Below, piece after piece: positions 41,205 through 52,148 of a stretch of DNA of 64,000 bases (its first letter is position 1; the number at the start of each line of letters is the position of its first letter). Both the position numbers and the translations under genes were made by a program. The notes beneath the pieces were generated by a model. That model did no database searches and had not been told where the DNA came from. It worked only from the letters and a program-made list of their open reading frames with translations. The DNA comes from Rhizobium sp. RCAM05350. Lineage in GTDB: Bacteria > Pseudomonadota > Alphaproteobacteria > Rhizobiales > Rhizobiaceae. The DNA is taken from contig CP087971.1 in NCBI GenBank assembly GCA_024426085.1, positions 194,001 to 258,000 on the forward strand. The letters run 5' to 3'.

Positions 41205-42422
41205 ATGAAGATCGCATCGCTGAAAACCCATGTGGTCGCCGTTCCACCGCCGCATGTCGGCGGCATGTACTGGATTTTCGTTGAGCTTAAGACGGCCTGC
41301 GGCATTTCGGGCGTCGGCGAAATCTATGCGACCTCTTTTCATCCCTCGGCCATGGTTCCGCTGATCGATGATGTCTTCCAGCGCTATCTTCTCGATCATG
41401 ATCCCCACCAGATCGAGCGTTTCTGGCGGGCAGCCTATTCGAGCGGTTTTACACAGCGGCCCTGATACGACGATGATGGGGATCGTCTCAGGTTTGGAAA
41501 TCGCCTGCTGGGATATCATCGGCAAGGCTGCCGGACGGCCGGTCTCCGATCTGCTTGGCGGCACAGTCAACGAAAAGCTGCGCGCCTATACCTATCTCTA
41601 TCCAAAGAATGCGGCCGGCGACTACGACTACAACGATCCTGATCTCGCCGCGGAAGAAGCCATCCGTATGGTCGAGATGGGCTTTACTGCCGTGAAATTC
41701 GATCCGGCCGGCCCTTACACCAACTATTCCGGGCATCAGCTTTCGATGGGGGTTCTCGACCGCTGCGAACTCTTCTGCGCCAAGATCCGTGAAGCGATCG
41801 GCAGCCGGGCCGATATCCTCTTCGGGACGCATGGGCAGATGGTGCCGTCCTCGGCGATCCGGCTGGCGCGGCGGCTGGAGAAATACGATCCGCTGTGGTT
41901 TGAGGAGCCGGTGCCGCCCGGACAGGAAGCAGCCATGGCCGAAGTGGCACGCGCCACGTCCATTCCGATCTCGACCGGTGAGCGGCTGACGACGAAATAC
42001 GAGTTCCAGCGCGTACTGCAGCTCGGCGCCGCCATGATCCTGCAGATGAACGTTGCCCGCGTCGGCGGCCTTTTGGAAGCCAAGAAGATCGCCGGTATGG
42101 CCGAGGCTTTTTATGCCCAGATCGCGCCGCATCTCTACAACGGTCCGGTCGGCGCCGCCGCCAGTATCCAGCTTTCGGCCGCCACGCCGAATTTCCTGAT
42201 CCACGAGGCGATCATGGATTTCGGCGGTTTTCACGGCGCGGTGCTGAAAACCAAGCTGCAGTTCGACGACGGCTATCTTATCCCATCGCGCGAACCGGGC
42301 CTGGGTATCGAGCTCAATCTCGATGTTGTCGAGAAGCACTCCCCTATACCGGCGACCGCCTGCACTTGCAGATGGCCGCCCACCCCGTCGATATCAAGGA
42401 ATTCATGCCCGCCAGGGGCTGA
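41205..42422 (+). CDS. Mandelate racemase/muconate lactonizing (enolase superfamily) enzyme, frameshifted
   Basis: About 405 residues, shifts near 41460 and 42345. The capping domain starts MKIASLKTHVVAVPPPHVGG. The barrel has GIVSGLEIACWDIIGKAAGR, GFTAVKFDPAGPY, the loop ADILFGTHGQM where the first metal ligand is expected, WFEEPVPPG (second ligand), IPISTGERLTTKYEF (third ligand) and AQIAPHLYNGPVG with the general-base His. The acid-sugar dehydratase subgroup shows the same GER and APH elements. The unusual GTHGQ in place of the common DxN/DxH loop leaves the substrate open. It probably dehydrates or epimerises a carboxylate made by the adjacent aldehyde dehydrogenase. Confidence 0.85.
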
Positions 42423-42441
42423 GCCTGAACAGAGACATTTC

Positions 42442-44056
42442 ATGACCTACGACTTCGTCATTATCGGCGCAGGGTCGGCTGGCTGCATCCTTGCAAGCCG
42501 CCTGAGCGAGAGCGGCCGCTACAGCGTTCTTCTCATCGAGGCGGGCGACAAGGACTCGTCCTTCTGGTTCAAGATCCCGATCGGCTACGCCAAAAGCTAT
42601 TACAATCCCAAGGTCAACTGGATGTATTCGACCGAGCCGGAGCCTGAGCTGGACGGGCGGCGGATCCATGTGCCGCGCGGCAAGGTTCAGGGTGGATCCG
42701 GGCTCGATCAACGCCATGGTTTTCGTGCGGGGTGCAGCCGACGACTTCGACGACTGGGAAGCGGCCGGCAACCCGGGCTGGGGTGCCGCGGATGTCCTGC
42801 CCTTTTTCAAAAAGCTCGAGACCCATGAAAAGGCGCCTCGCACTGGCACGGCGACAAAGGCCCGATCCACGTGACGCCGATGCGCGGCATGACCCATCCG
42901 GTCACCGACGCCTATCTGAAGAGCTGCGAGGAGCTGCAACTGCCATCGACAACCGACTTCAACGGTGCCTCGATCGAAGGTGCCGGGGTCTATGATATCA
43001 ATACCCGCAACGGCCTGCGCTCGCATTCCAGTGCCGAATATCTGCGTCCGGCGCTGAAGCGCGCTAACCTATCGATCGAGCGCCGCGCCATCGCCCAGCG
43101 GCTGGTTTTTGCGCCGGATGGGCGCGCCACTGGCGTCGAGGTTTTGCAAGATGGTGCCTGGCGGACCTTTTCAGCACGGCGCGAGGTCATCGTCTCGGCC
43201 GGTGCGATCGATACGCCGAAACTGCTGCAACTGTCCGGGCTCGGCGATAGTGAAGCGCTTGGCGCGAAGGGCATCGAGACCCGTCGTCACCTGCCCGCCG
43301 TCGGCGAAAATCTTCAGGATCATCTGGCGGCGAGCTTCTATTACCGAGCCAACCGGCCCACGTTGAACGGCGTGTTCGGCAGCCTGTTCGGGCAGGCGCG
43401 GCTTGGGCTGCAATATGTGCTGACCCGCAAGGGGCCTTTCGCCATGAGCGTCAATCAGGCGGGCGGTTTCTTTCGCAGCACGCCGGCGCATGAGCGGCCG
43501 AATATCCAGCTTTATTTCAATCCCCTCTCCTATCGCATTCCCGTTGACGCCAGCGCCTCGATGGTGCCGGAGCCCTATTCGGGCTTCCTCATTGCGTTCA
43601 ACTCCTGCCGGCCGACCAGCCGCGGCCGGATTGCCCTTGCCTCTGCAGATCCGGCCGCGGCAGCGCTGATTCAACCCAACTATCTTTCGACCGACCTTGA
43701 TATCGCCGATGTCATCGAGGGGAGCCGGCTGGTGCGCCGGATCGCATCGGCGCCGTCCTTGGCCGCCATCATCGACGCGGAAGTTTCCCCCGTCGCCATC
43801 GGCGACCAGCGACGAAAGCCTGCTCGACTATTTCCGCGCCAATGCCAGCTCGATCTATCACCTCTGCGGCAGCTGCATGATGGGGCCGGATGCAAAGACA
43901 TCGGTGGTGGACACCCGGCTTCGGGTGCATGGGGTCGAAGGCCTGCGCATCGTCGACGCCTCGGTCTTTCCCAATGTCACCGCCGGCAATATCAATGCGC
44001 CGACCATGATGGTTGCGGAAAAGGGTGCGGCGATGATCCTCGAAGACGCGGCTTGA
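42442..44056 (+). CDS. GMC family oxidoreductase (choline dehydrogenase-like), frameshifted
   Basis: About 538 residues, shifts near 42700, 42830 and 43805. The FAD motif is [20 protein letters not shown]. The GMC signature 1 region is [14 protein letters not shown] with [20 protein letters not shown]. The signature 2 region is [20 protein letters not shown]. The catalytic site is [11 protein letters not shown], with the His that abstracts the alcohol proton, and the second active-site residue lies in [18 protein letters not shown]. It oxidises a primary alcohol to an aldehyde, passing electrons to the respiratory chain or O2. Choline is possible, but many GMC enzymes act on other alcohols. 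It is the third gene of the ALDH operon. Confidence 0.87.
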
Positions 44057-44139
44057 GAACCTGACAGCCATGGCCGATGGTGACAATGGAGCTATTTTCC
44101 AACTGCATCCGGGGCCAAACCCTGAAACGGAGGACGGAT

Positions 44140-45045
44140 ATGCGCTACGGTTTCATCGGACTTGGGCATCTCGGCCAACATCTGGCGGGCAGTCTTGTGC
44201 GCGAAGGTTTTTCAGTCACCGTTCACGACCGGGACCGTAGCCGGGCGGAGCCGCTGATTGAGCGCGGGGCTCTATGGGCGGATAGTCCGCAGGCACTGGC
44301 CAGCGAAGTCGATGCCGTCATCACCTGCCTGCCATCGCCGATAATTTCGGAGGCTGTGCTGACTGGTCCGGACGGCATCCTGTCAGGATTGAAAGCTGGT
44401 GGGACCTGGATCGAAATGAGCACGCTCGACCAGAACGATATCGAACGTCTTGCTGCTCTCGCCGCGGCCCGGGGCATCCGCATGCTGGAGGCACCGGTGA
44501 CCGGCGGCGTCCACCGCGCAGCAGCCGGCGACATCACCGTCATCGCCGGCGGCGACCGCGACCTGTTTGAAGCGCATCTGCCGGCGCTGAGCGCCATGGG
44601 CGGCGAGATCTTTCATGCCGGACCGCTCGGCAAGGCCGCGGTGATCAAGGTCATCACCAATATGCTGGCCTTCATCCATCTTCTGGCGACCGGCGAGGCG
44701 CTGATGCTGGCGAAGAAGGGCGGAATCGATCTGACCGATGCCTTCAACATCATCAAGGCGAGTTCGGGCAACAGTTTCGTGCACGAGACGGAAGGCCAGG
44801 TGATCCTGAACGGCAGTTACAACATCAACTTTACCATGGACCTCGCCTGCAAGGACCTCGGATTTGCGCTCGGCTTCGGCAAGCAATTCGGCGTGCCGCT
44901 CGACCTCGCCTCGCACACGCTGCAGACCTTCATCCGCGCCCGCTCGACCTACGGCGGCAGCGCCTGGTCGTCTCAGGTGGTGAAGCTGCTTGAGGACGCT
45001 GTTGGGACCGATCTGCGCGCGCCAGGGTTTCCGGCTGAACTGTAA
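44140..45045 (+). CDS. 3-hydroxyisobutyrate dehydrogenase family oxidoreductase
   Basis: Intact, 301 residues. The N-terminal NAD(P)-binding motif is GFIGLGHLGQHLAGSLVREG. The substrate-binding block is MLEAPVTGGVHRAAAGDITV, and the catalytic Lys is in PLGKAAVIKVITNMLAF. The all-alpha C-terminal domain follows (INFTMDLACKDLGFALGFGK). Members oxidise beta-hydroxy acids (3-hydroxyisobutyrate, tartronate semialdehyde, 6-phosphogluconate relatives). ACGGAGGA gives a good ribosome site before the ATG at 44140. It is the last gene of the oxidation operon, 84 bp after the GMC gene. Confidence 0.9.
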   Translation: MRYGFIGLGHLGQHLAGSLVREGFSVTVHDRDRSRAEPLIERGALWADSPQALASEVDAVITCLPSPIISEAVLTGPDGILSGLKAGGTWIEMSTLDQNDIERLAALAAARGIRMLEAPVTGGVHRAAAGDITVIAGGDRDLFEAHLPALSAMGGEIFHAGPLGKAAVIKVITNMLAFIHLLATGEALMLAKKGGIDLTDAFNIIKASSGNSFVHETEGQVILNGSYNINFTMDLACKDLGFALGFGKQFGVPLDLASHTLQTFIRARSTYGGSAWSSQVVKLLEDAVGTDLRAPGFPAEL

Positions 45046-45118
45046 CGCTGGCTTTCGTCGGCTACGCAAGGCCCTCAGGTGTTGATGAAAGTGAAATATT
45101 TTCAATGCGCTAAGCAGT

Positions 45119-45150
45119 AATTATATGACTGTATAATTTGTCTTGCAAGA
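45119..45150 (+). promoter_or_regulatory. Shared 32-bp element upstream of the first TMADH-like gene
   Basis: The element contains a perfect ATTATA-N6-TATAAT inverted repeat (45120-45137) followed by TTTGTCTTGC. Read toward the gene it is identical at 26 of 32 positions to the element at 59502-59533 in front of the second TMADH-like gene. The conserved core is GTATAATTT-N-TCTTGC, and the spacing to the start codon is 85 versus 84 nt. It is a promoter and/or operator. The downstream leader holds a hairpin with CCGG-CAAA-CCGG at its tip (about 45183-45202). Confidence 0.6.
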
Positions 45151-45235
45151 TGACCGAAGCCCGCTATTCTGTCTTTGGGGACTGTCCGGCAAACCGGGCA
45201 GCAGGGACAACAGCAGAGTGGACGACGGCAAGACG

Positions 45236-47338
45236 ATGACCAGAGATTCCCGCCATGACGTGCTTTTCGAGCCGGTGAAAATCGGGCCTTTGACCGCACG
45301 AAACCGCTTCTACCAAGTCCCGCACTGTTCGGGCATGGGCTATCGCTATCCCAATGCGGAAGCGCATATGCGCGGGATCAAGGCGGAAGGCGGCTGGGCG
45401 GTGATCTCGACGCAGGAAGCGGAAATCCACCCGACGTCGGACCTGACGCCGGCCAACGAGGCCCGGCTTTGGGATGACGACGATATCCGCGCTGTCGCTG
45501 GTCGCCGACAAGATCCACGCGCACGGCAGCTTGGCGGCAATCCAGTTGGTGCACAACGGACTTCACGTCGCCAATCGCTTCAGTCGGATGATCCCGCTCG
45601 CCCCTTCGCATGTCGTCGGTGACGGACTGGATCCGGTTCAGGCGCGGTCGATGGACAAGTCCGATATTGCTGATATGCGCCGCTGGTACCGCAACGCCGC
45701 CATCCGCGCCAAGCAGGCCGGTTTCGATATCATCTACATCTATTCCGGTCATGACATGAGCGTGATCCAGCACTTCCTGTCGCGGCGGCACAATCATCGT
45801 ACTGACGAATATGGCGGTTCCTTCTGAAAACCGGCTGCGGCTGTTCCGGGAAATTCTGGGCGATGCACGCGACGTCGTCGGCGACACCTGCGCGCTTGCC
45901 GTCCGTCTGGCCGTCGATGAACTGCTCGGACCTTCCGGCATTACCTGCGAGGGGGAGGGTCGCGACATTATCGAGGCGCTGGCCGAGGTGCCGGACCTCT
46001 GGGACGTCAACCTGTCGAACTGGTCGAACGACAGCCAGACATCCAGGTTTTCCGAGGAAGGCTTTCAGGAGCCCTATATCCGCTTTGTCAAATCCGTGAC
46101 CACCAAGCCCGTCGTTGGCGTCGGCCGCTACACCTCGCCGGACAGCATGGCGCGGGTGATCAAGCAAGGCATCATGGATTTCATCGGCGCGGCGCGTCCG
46201 TCCATCGCCGACCCGTTCCTGCCGGTGAAGATCGAGCAAGGACGCATCGACGATATCCGCGAGTGCATCGGCTGCAATATCTGTACCTCCGGCGACAACA
46301 CGTCCGTTCCCATGCGTTGCACGCAAAATCCGACTGTGGGTGAGGAATGGCGCAAGGGCTGGCATCCGGAAAGGATCGCCGCGGCGGAGAAAGCCGATGC
46401 AGTCCTCATCGTCGGTGGCGGACCGGCAGGGCTTGAGGCGGCGCGTGCGCTTGCAGCAGCGCGGCGTGGATGTGACGCTGGCTGAAGCGGGGCGGGAATG
46501 GGGCGGCCGGGTCAGCCGCGAAAGCAGACTGCCGGGGCTTGCAACATGGGCGCGCGTGCGCGACTGGCGGGTCGGGCAATTGAAAACCTACCAGAATGCG
46601 CAAATGTATCTGCAAAGCCCGCTGAGTGCCGATGACATCCTGCAATACGGCATTCCCCACATTGCCATCGCCACCGGCTCGCATTGGCGCAGCGACGGTG
46701 TTGGCCGCACGCACTGCCTGCCGCTGGATTATCTGCAGGCCGGCGTGACCATATCTCCGGATGCCTTGCTCAGCGACGGGGCGAAGGCTGTCTCCGTGGA
46801 TGGACCAGTGGTCATTTTTGACGATGACTGTTTTTACATGGGCAGCGTGCTCGCCGAACTGCTGGCGGCGGCCGGCTGGAAAGTGACCTTCGTCACGCCG
46901 GAGGCGCAGGTTGCGCCGTGGAGCAACCACACATTGGAACAGGCACGGGTCCAGCGGCGGCTGATCGAGTTGGATGTGACGATCATCACCGCCCACTGTC
47001 TTGCCGGCCGTGCGGCTGAAAGCCTCGAACTGGCGTGCATCTACAGTGGAAAGACCCGGTGGATCGATTGCGTTGCGCTTGTCCCGGTCACGGCCCGTCT
47101 CCCCGATGAAAGCTTGTGGCTGGACTTGACTGCCCACCGCAGGGAGTGGGCGGACGCAGGCATACAATCCGTGACTCGCATCGGCGACTGTCTGGCGCCC
47201 GGATTGATCGCGGCGGCGAACTATTCGGGTCATCAATATGCGCGGGAGTTCGGAACGACGCCGTCAAGAGATGCGGTGCCGTTCATGCGCGAGGACATTG
47301 CGATGATCCGGTCAACCGTCGCGGCTGCCGGCGGTTAA
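45236..47338 (+). CDS. Trimethylamine/dimethylamine dehydrogenase-like flavoprotein, frameshifted
   Basis: About 700 residues over three shifts (near 45490, 45820 and 46440). An old-yellow-enzyme barrel comes first (RFYQVPHCSGMGYRYP; GFDIIYIYSGHDM; HRTDEYGGS; GVGRYTSPDSMARVIKQG; ARPSIADPFLPVKIEQG). The 4Fe-4S ligands are CIGCNIC and the Cys of RCTQNPT. A two-domain ADP/FAD reductase part follows (AVLIVGGGPAGLEAARALA). This is the trimethylamine dehydrogenase family, which oxidatively demethylates N-methyl compounds and passes electrons to ETF. By my alignment the aromatic bowl of the trimethylamine enzyme is only partly kept (Tyr60 replaced by Glu, Trp264 kept), so the substrate differs. It is convergent with the Rieske gene. 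Confidence 0.88.
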
Positions 47339-47364
47339 GCAAGGCGCCGGCAGCCCAGCGGTCC

Positions 47365-48536
47365 TCAGATCGCCGCCGCCTCCTCGGCACCCTCACCGAC
47401 GCGGCTGCGGACATAGTTGCGAATATCCAGGCTCCAGTCTTCCATCGGCGCGTAATAGCCGAAATGGTGGACTCGGTTGGCCATGCCGCGCTGGACACGT
47501 TCTGCAGGCCGACCAGTCCTGACGATTGACCAGATCCCAGAAGTCGACGGTATCGGACGGATCGAAGTCCGGTTTTTCGATCTCCTGCTGCTCGAACAGG
47601 AAAATGCAGTCGATGTCGGTCCGGTCCGGTCCCTTCGGGGTCAAAAGAAAACAGGCGGCGTGGTCGCAGGCAAGACTGACGAACAGGTTGGGATAAACCA
47701 GCTCACCCTTGTGGCGGGTCAGTTCGTGCTCGTCGAGACCAGGGAACGGGCGGCGGCTGGTTGTGCCTGACGTCGTGAACGTATAAGCCCCTTCCCGATG
47801 CGGCACACCATTGTCCCACCGAGCATGGCGCCGCCGTTTTCGTGGAAGGCAGGAACCACCGCGCACAGTTCCGGATGCACCCCGGCGCAGTGGTAACATT
47901 CGTTGTAATTCTCGGCGATCACCTTCCAGTTCGCATCGACCCCATAGTGAAGCACGGCGCCAACGCGCAGGTCGGCAAGCGGATAACGGGCGATACGCCC
48001 GGGCATCGGCCCCAGCTGCTCCTCAAGCGAGGGCGCGCCTGCAGGCGTCAGATGCAGGAACAGGAACCCGCCCCAGCTATCGACGCCGACCGGATAGAGC
48101 GAAAAAATCCTCCTTCCTGAGGGAGACGCCTTCGGCGAGATGCGGGGCTGCGACCAGCGCACCGTCGAAATTATAGGCCCAGGAATGATAGGCACAGCGG
48201 ATCAGGTTTTTGCCGACCACGCCACCTTTCAACGGCGACCGGCCGGGCCGCTCTTCCCTCTCCGCTGCAACGCACAGTTCGGCGCCGCGATGGCGACAGA
48301 CATTGTAGAAGGCTCTGAGCGCGCCGTCGCGGTTGCGGACCACCAGCACGCTTTGTCCGAACACCTGGAAAACCTTGTGGCCGCCAGCGAAATCGATATC
48401 CTCGACGCGGCCGACGCATCCACTCGTTCAAAAGATCCGCTGCTTTTCAAGTTCGGAAGATCCGGTCTTCGAGATACCAGGACGATGGCAGGCTGGCTTG
48501 CAGCTCTGCGGATGGAGCGGTCTGGGCGATATTCAT
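47365..48536 (-). CDS. Rieske-type oxygenase alpha subunit (betaine demethylase-like), frameshifted
   Basis: About 390 residues over several shifts (near 48455, 48110, 47790 and 47510). The Rieske ligands are NVCRHRGAEL and RCAYHSWAYNFDG. The interval between the two ligand pairs is 31 residues, longer than the common 15-18. The mononuclear iron site is WKVIAENYNECYHCAGVHPE with the two His. The C-terminal part reads LVYPNLFVSLACDHAACFLL. The NECYHC-VHPEL form is shared with glycine betaine and stachydrine demethylases, which remove an N-methyl group as formaldehyde. The start is the ATG at 48534-48536 (MNIAQTAPSAELQASL). It is the last gene of the minus-strand operon. Its reductase partner is not recognised in the window. 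Confidence 0.85.
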
Positions 48537-48631
48537 GTCTGAACTCCCTCGATTGCATCGTGTGGCCAGATGGCAAAGTGCCTCCGGCCGACATGGAAAC
48601 CACGGCCCGCCACAAGGGGGCGGTCGCCTTG

Positions 48632-50195
48632 CTAAATTGACCCCTTGGCAAAGCGTGGAATATCGAGATAGCCATCGGCCAGAATGCATGGCTTCAGGCC
48701 GCCGCGCGTCACCGCCGCGAAGGTCTCGTGGGTCAGGAAGACGAAACCGCCGGATTCCTCCATCAGGTCCTGCATCTTCTTGTAGATCGCTCCACGCTTC
48801 TCCACGTCCGGCTCATTGGTGCCCTGCTGGTAAAGCGTTTCGAATTCCGGGCTGTCGAACTGCGACCAGTTGTAGATGCCGATTTGCGATGCGCGGAACC
48901 AGGTGAGGTTTTCCGACGGATCGACGCCACCGGCAAATCCCATCAACACCATGTCGAGCGTCTTCCAGGTCTCGCCGTTCTTGTCACCCAGCGTCCAGTA
49001 GACACCGTCATCAACGGCCTTGATCTCGACCGTGACACCGATACCGCCGAGCAGAGCCTGGATAATCTGGCAGGTCAGCTGGCTGGTTTTGTCGTTGATG
49101 GCCGCAAGTTCGATAGTCAGATCGGAAACACCTGCTTCCTCCAGCAGTGCCTGCGCCTTTTCCGCATCCGGCGCGTAGAGGATCGCGTCACGATGGCCGA
49201 TCATGCCGGGCGGCACGACACCGGTCGCCGGTGCTGCAAGCCCGGAATAGGAACCGTCCATGATCTGGCTGACATCGAGCGCATACTGGATGGCGCGGCG
49301 GACCCGTTCGTCCTTAAATTTTGGGTTGTTGAGGTTGATCGACAGCCAGAGGAAGCGATTGCCGTTCATCTCGATGAGCGTGGTGTCGGCCGGAAGCGCT
49401 GTGCGATAGCTTGCCAGCGTGTTGAGGCTGATCTTGGAATAGGCGACGGCCTTGGATCCGTAAGCCAACGCCGCCGCTTCATCGTCGGTGACGATCTTGA
49501 ACTTGACCCTGGAAAAGGCCGGTGCTGCGCCTCTCCAGCCGGGGTTAAGGGCGAGCTGAAGGTTCTGCTGCGGCACCCATTTTTCAATGACATAGGGACC
49601 GGCGCTGGCGGGAACTTCCGTCGTAAACTTGCCTCCGGCTTTTTCCACTGCCTTGCGGCTGACGATGTGACCCATGTAATAGGGCAGCGTCGTCAGCCAG
49701 AATGGGATCGACGGGGTTTTCAGATGGATGATGCCGGTGCGCTCGCCCGTCGCCTCGACCTTGTCCATCGCCTCGAAGGCATAGGCCCAGGCCGACGTAT
49801 TGGCCGGATCGGCGACACGCTCGAAGGAAAACTTGACGTCTTCGGCGGTGACCGGCCCGAAGCCGCCTGTCCATTCCAGCCAGTCATGCAATTCGAATTC
49901 GATTTCCGTCGGAGACTTCTGCGTCAGCGTCTTGGCGGCATAGGGCTGCCAGCCGGGCGTTTCTGCGCACGTCGTTCAGCCGGTTGAGCGAGAGGAACAG
50001 GCAGCGGCCGATCTCTTCCTCAAGCAGGCCGTTCTGGAAGGCAGGATCGAGAACCTCGATATCGGAAGCGCCGCGGATGATCAGCGTATCGCCTTCGACC
50101 GCATAACTGAGACCCGGACGAAGGGTGATGGCGGCGGCAGCGGCGGCACTGGCAGTCAGAAATTGTCGTCTGTTCAGCGGCATGGTGGTCGGCAT
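48632..50195 (-). CDS. Family 5 ABC substrate-binding protein with Tat signal, frameshifted
   Basis: About 520 residues, one shift near 49965. The N-terminus MPTTMPLNRRQFLTASAAAA is a twin-arginine signal (RRQFL), so export in folded form is likely. The mature part starts GDTLIIRGASDIEVLDPAFQ. Family 5 markers are GPVTAEDVKFSFERVADPAN, SAGPYVIEKWVPQQNLQLAL and KDERVRRAIQYALDVSQIMD. It binds a peptide-like or other larger solute in the periplasm for the DppBCDF-like importer encoded directly upstream. AAAGGGGAC lies before the ATG at 50193-50195. Confidence 0.88.
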
Positions 50196-50245
50196 GATCT
50201 TTGTCCCCTTTTTGACTTTTTTGATGCACGTCCTGTCTGGCGTCT

Positions 50246-51250
50246 TTATCCTGCGGCCATGGCGGTCACCGCTTTTGTCTCCTCGAGTGGAAAATGACAC
50301 CGCACGCTGTGGCTGTCGCCAAGCTGAGTGTCTTCAGGTGCCTCGGTCCGGCAGCGGTCGCGGACATGGCGGCAGCGCGGATGAAACTCGCAGCCCGCAG
50401 GACGCGCGGCTAGAGACGGCACCTCGCCGATCACTGGCGGTTCGGCGCGGCGGTGTTTCGGGTCCGGGATTGGTTCGCTGTCGAGCAGCGCCTTGGTGTA
50501 GGGATGGCGCGGCGCGCGAAAAATCTCCGCTGTCGTGCCACTTTCGACGACACGGCCGAGATACATGATGACGATGCGATCCGACACATGCCGGGCGACA
50601 GCGAGATTGTGGGTGATCATCAGGAAGGCGGTATCGTGCCGGTCGCGAATATCGAGAAACAGGTTGAGCACGCCTCCCTGCACCGAAACATCCAGCCCGG
50701 CCGTTGGCTCGTCGGCGATGATCAGCCGGGGGACCACCGACAAAGCGCGGGCGACGGCGGCGCGGCGCGCCTGACCGCCGGACAGGGCATGCGGAAAACG
50801 CGCCAGCAGGTCGGGTTTTAGGCCCGCCTGCAGCGCCAGAGCCGCGATGTCGTCCTGACGGGTGGAGCCGGACCCCTGCAATGCGCCGTGGCTCGGCGAT
50901 CATCGTGCCGATGCGCTGGCGCGGATTGAAGGACGAGGCCGGGTCCTGGAACAGCAAGGCGGCCTCTTGGCGCACCTTGCGGAAACTCTTTTCGAGAAAT
51001 CCGCAAGCGCCACTCCATCAAGGCGGATTTCGCCGCCCGACGGCCGCAGCAGCCCGAGAAGCGCCCGGCCGAACGTGGTCTTGCCCGAACCGCTTTCGCC
51101 AACGACACAGACGATTTCGCCGGGGGACACGGCAATCGAGACATCGATCAGGATATCCAGCCGGTAGGTCGGCTGGAAGAAATAATGCGGCCCTTCCGGA
51201 ATGCTGACGGTCAAATTAGCCGCCTCGATCACCGGTGTTTTCTGCGTCAT
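50246..51250 (-). CDS. Peptide-type ABC transporter ATPase (DppF-like), frameshifted
   Basis: About 335 residues, shifts near 50985 and 50885. Walker A is [20 protein letters not shown], the signature is HALSGGQARRAAVARALSV, Walker B is [18 protein letters not shown], and the switch region is MITHNLAVARHVSD. The C-terminal oligopeptide-transporter extension with its Cys cluster (CEFHPRCRHVRDRC) is present and typical of OppD/DppF proteins. It overlaps the DppD-like gene by a base at 51250. It works with the DppD-like ATPase. Confidence 0.88.
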
Positions 51251-52148
51251 CAAACACTCCTCTGGATCGGAGCGACATGGTGCAATGCTTCATGATCGAT
51301 CACCGGTAGCCACCTGACGCCGGGTTCGATCAGCGACGGCTCGCAGGCAAACAGCGCCTTGGTATAGGGGTGGCGCGGATCGGCGAAGATCGCTTCTGAC
51401 CGGCCCCTCCTCAACGATACGGCCGGCATACATCACCGCCACCCGGTCGCAGATTTCGGCGATGACGCCGAGATGATGGGAGATCATCAGGATGGCGACG
51501 CCGGATCTGGCCCGCAATTCGCGCATCAGGTGCAGGATCTGCGCCTCCATGGTGACATCAAGCGCCGTCGTCGGCTCGTCGGCGATCAGCAATGACGGGC
51601 GCATCAGAAGGGCGGCCGCGATCGCCACACGCTGCAGCATGCCGCCGGACAGTTGGAACGGATAAGTTTCCAGGCGCGCGGCAGGATCGGGCAGGCCGAC
51701 CTGGCGGAGGACGGCGAGGATGCGTTGCCGCTTCTCCTCCTTCGTCGCTTTCCGGTCGCGCCAGAGCAGGTCGGTGAGCTGGCGTCCGAGCGTGTGCAGG
51801 GGGCTGAAGGTCGTCATCGGGTTCTGAAAGATCATTGCCGCGCCGGGACCGCGTAGCGGCGGCGAGCGTCCTGTTATCGGTACCAAGCAGATCCGTACCG
51901 CAGAGCGACAGGCGCGTGCCGGTCACCGCTGCCGATCGCGGCAGGAGTTTTAGGATCGCGTGGGCCAGCGAGGTCTTGCCGGAACCGCTTTCGCCGATCA
52001 CCCCGACGACTTCACCCGGCCGGACGGTGAGATCGACGCTCCTGACCGCCGGTGCTCCGCCATAGGTAATCGACAGGCCGGCGATATCGAGCACCGGTTC
52101 TGCGAGCGCTGTTCCCGTCATGTGCCGGATATCCAGTTCGAGGTTCAT
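51250..52148 (-). CDS. Peptide-type ABC transporter ATPase (DppD-like), frameshifted
   Basis: About 300 residues, shifts near 51860 and 51405. Walker A is [20 protein letters not shown], the Q loop is AAMIFQNPMTTFSPLHTLGR, the signature is FQLSGGMLQRVAIAAALLM, Walker B is SLLIADEPTTALDVTMEAQ, and the switch is MISHHLGVIAEICDR. The C-terminal HPYTKALFACEPSL is typical of DppD/OppD. It starts with ATGA overlap to the permease upstream. Together with the DppF-like subunit it powers uptake of the compound bound by the Tat-exported binding protein. Confidence 0.88.

Noticed and set aside
48728-49987. A 419-residue plus-strand frame antisense to the Tat-exported binding protein
   Set aside because: Composition-driven shadow; the minus strand encodes a family 5 binding protein with a twin-arginine signal.
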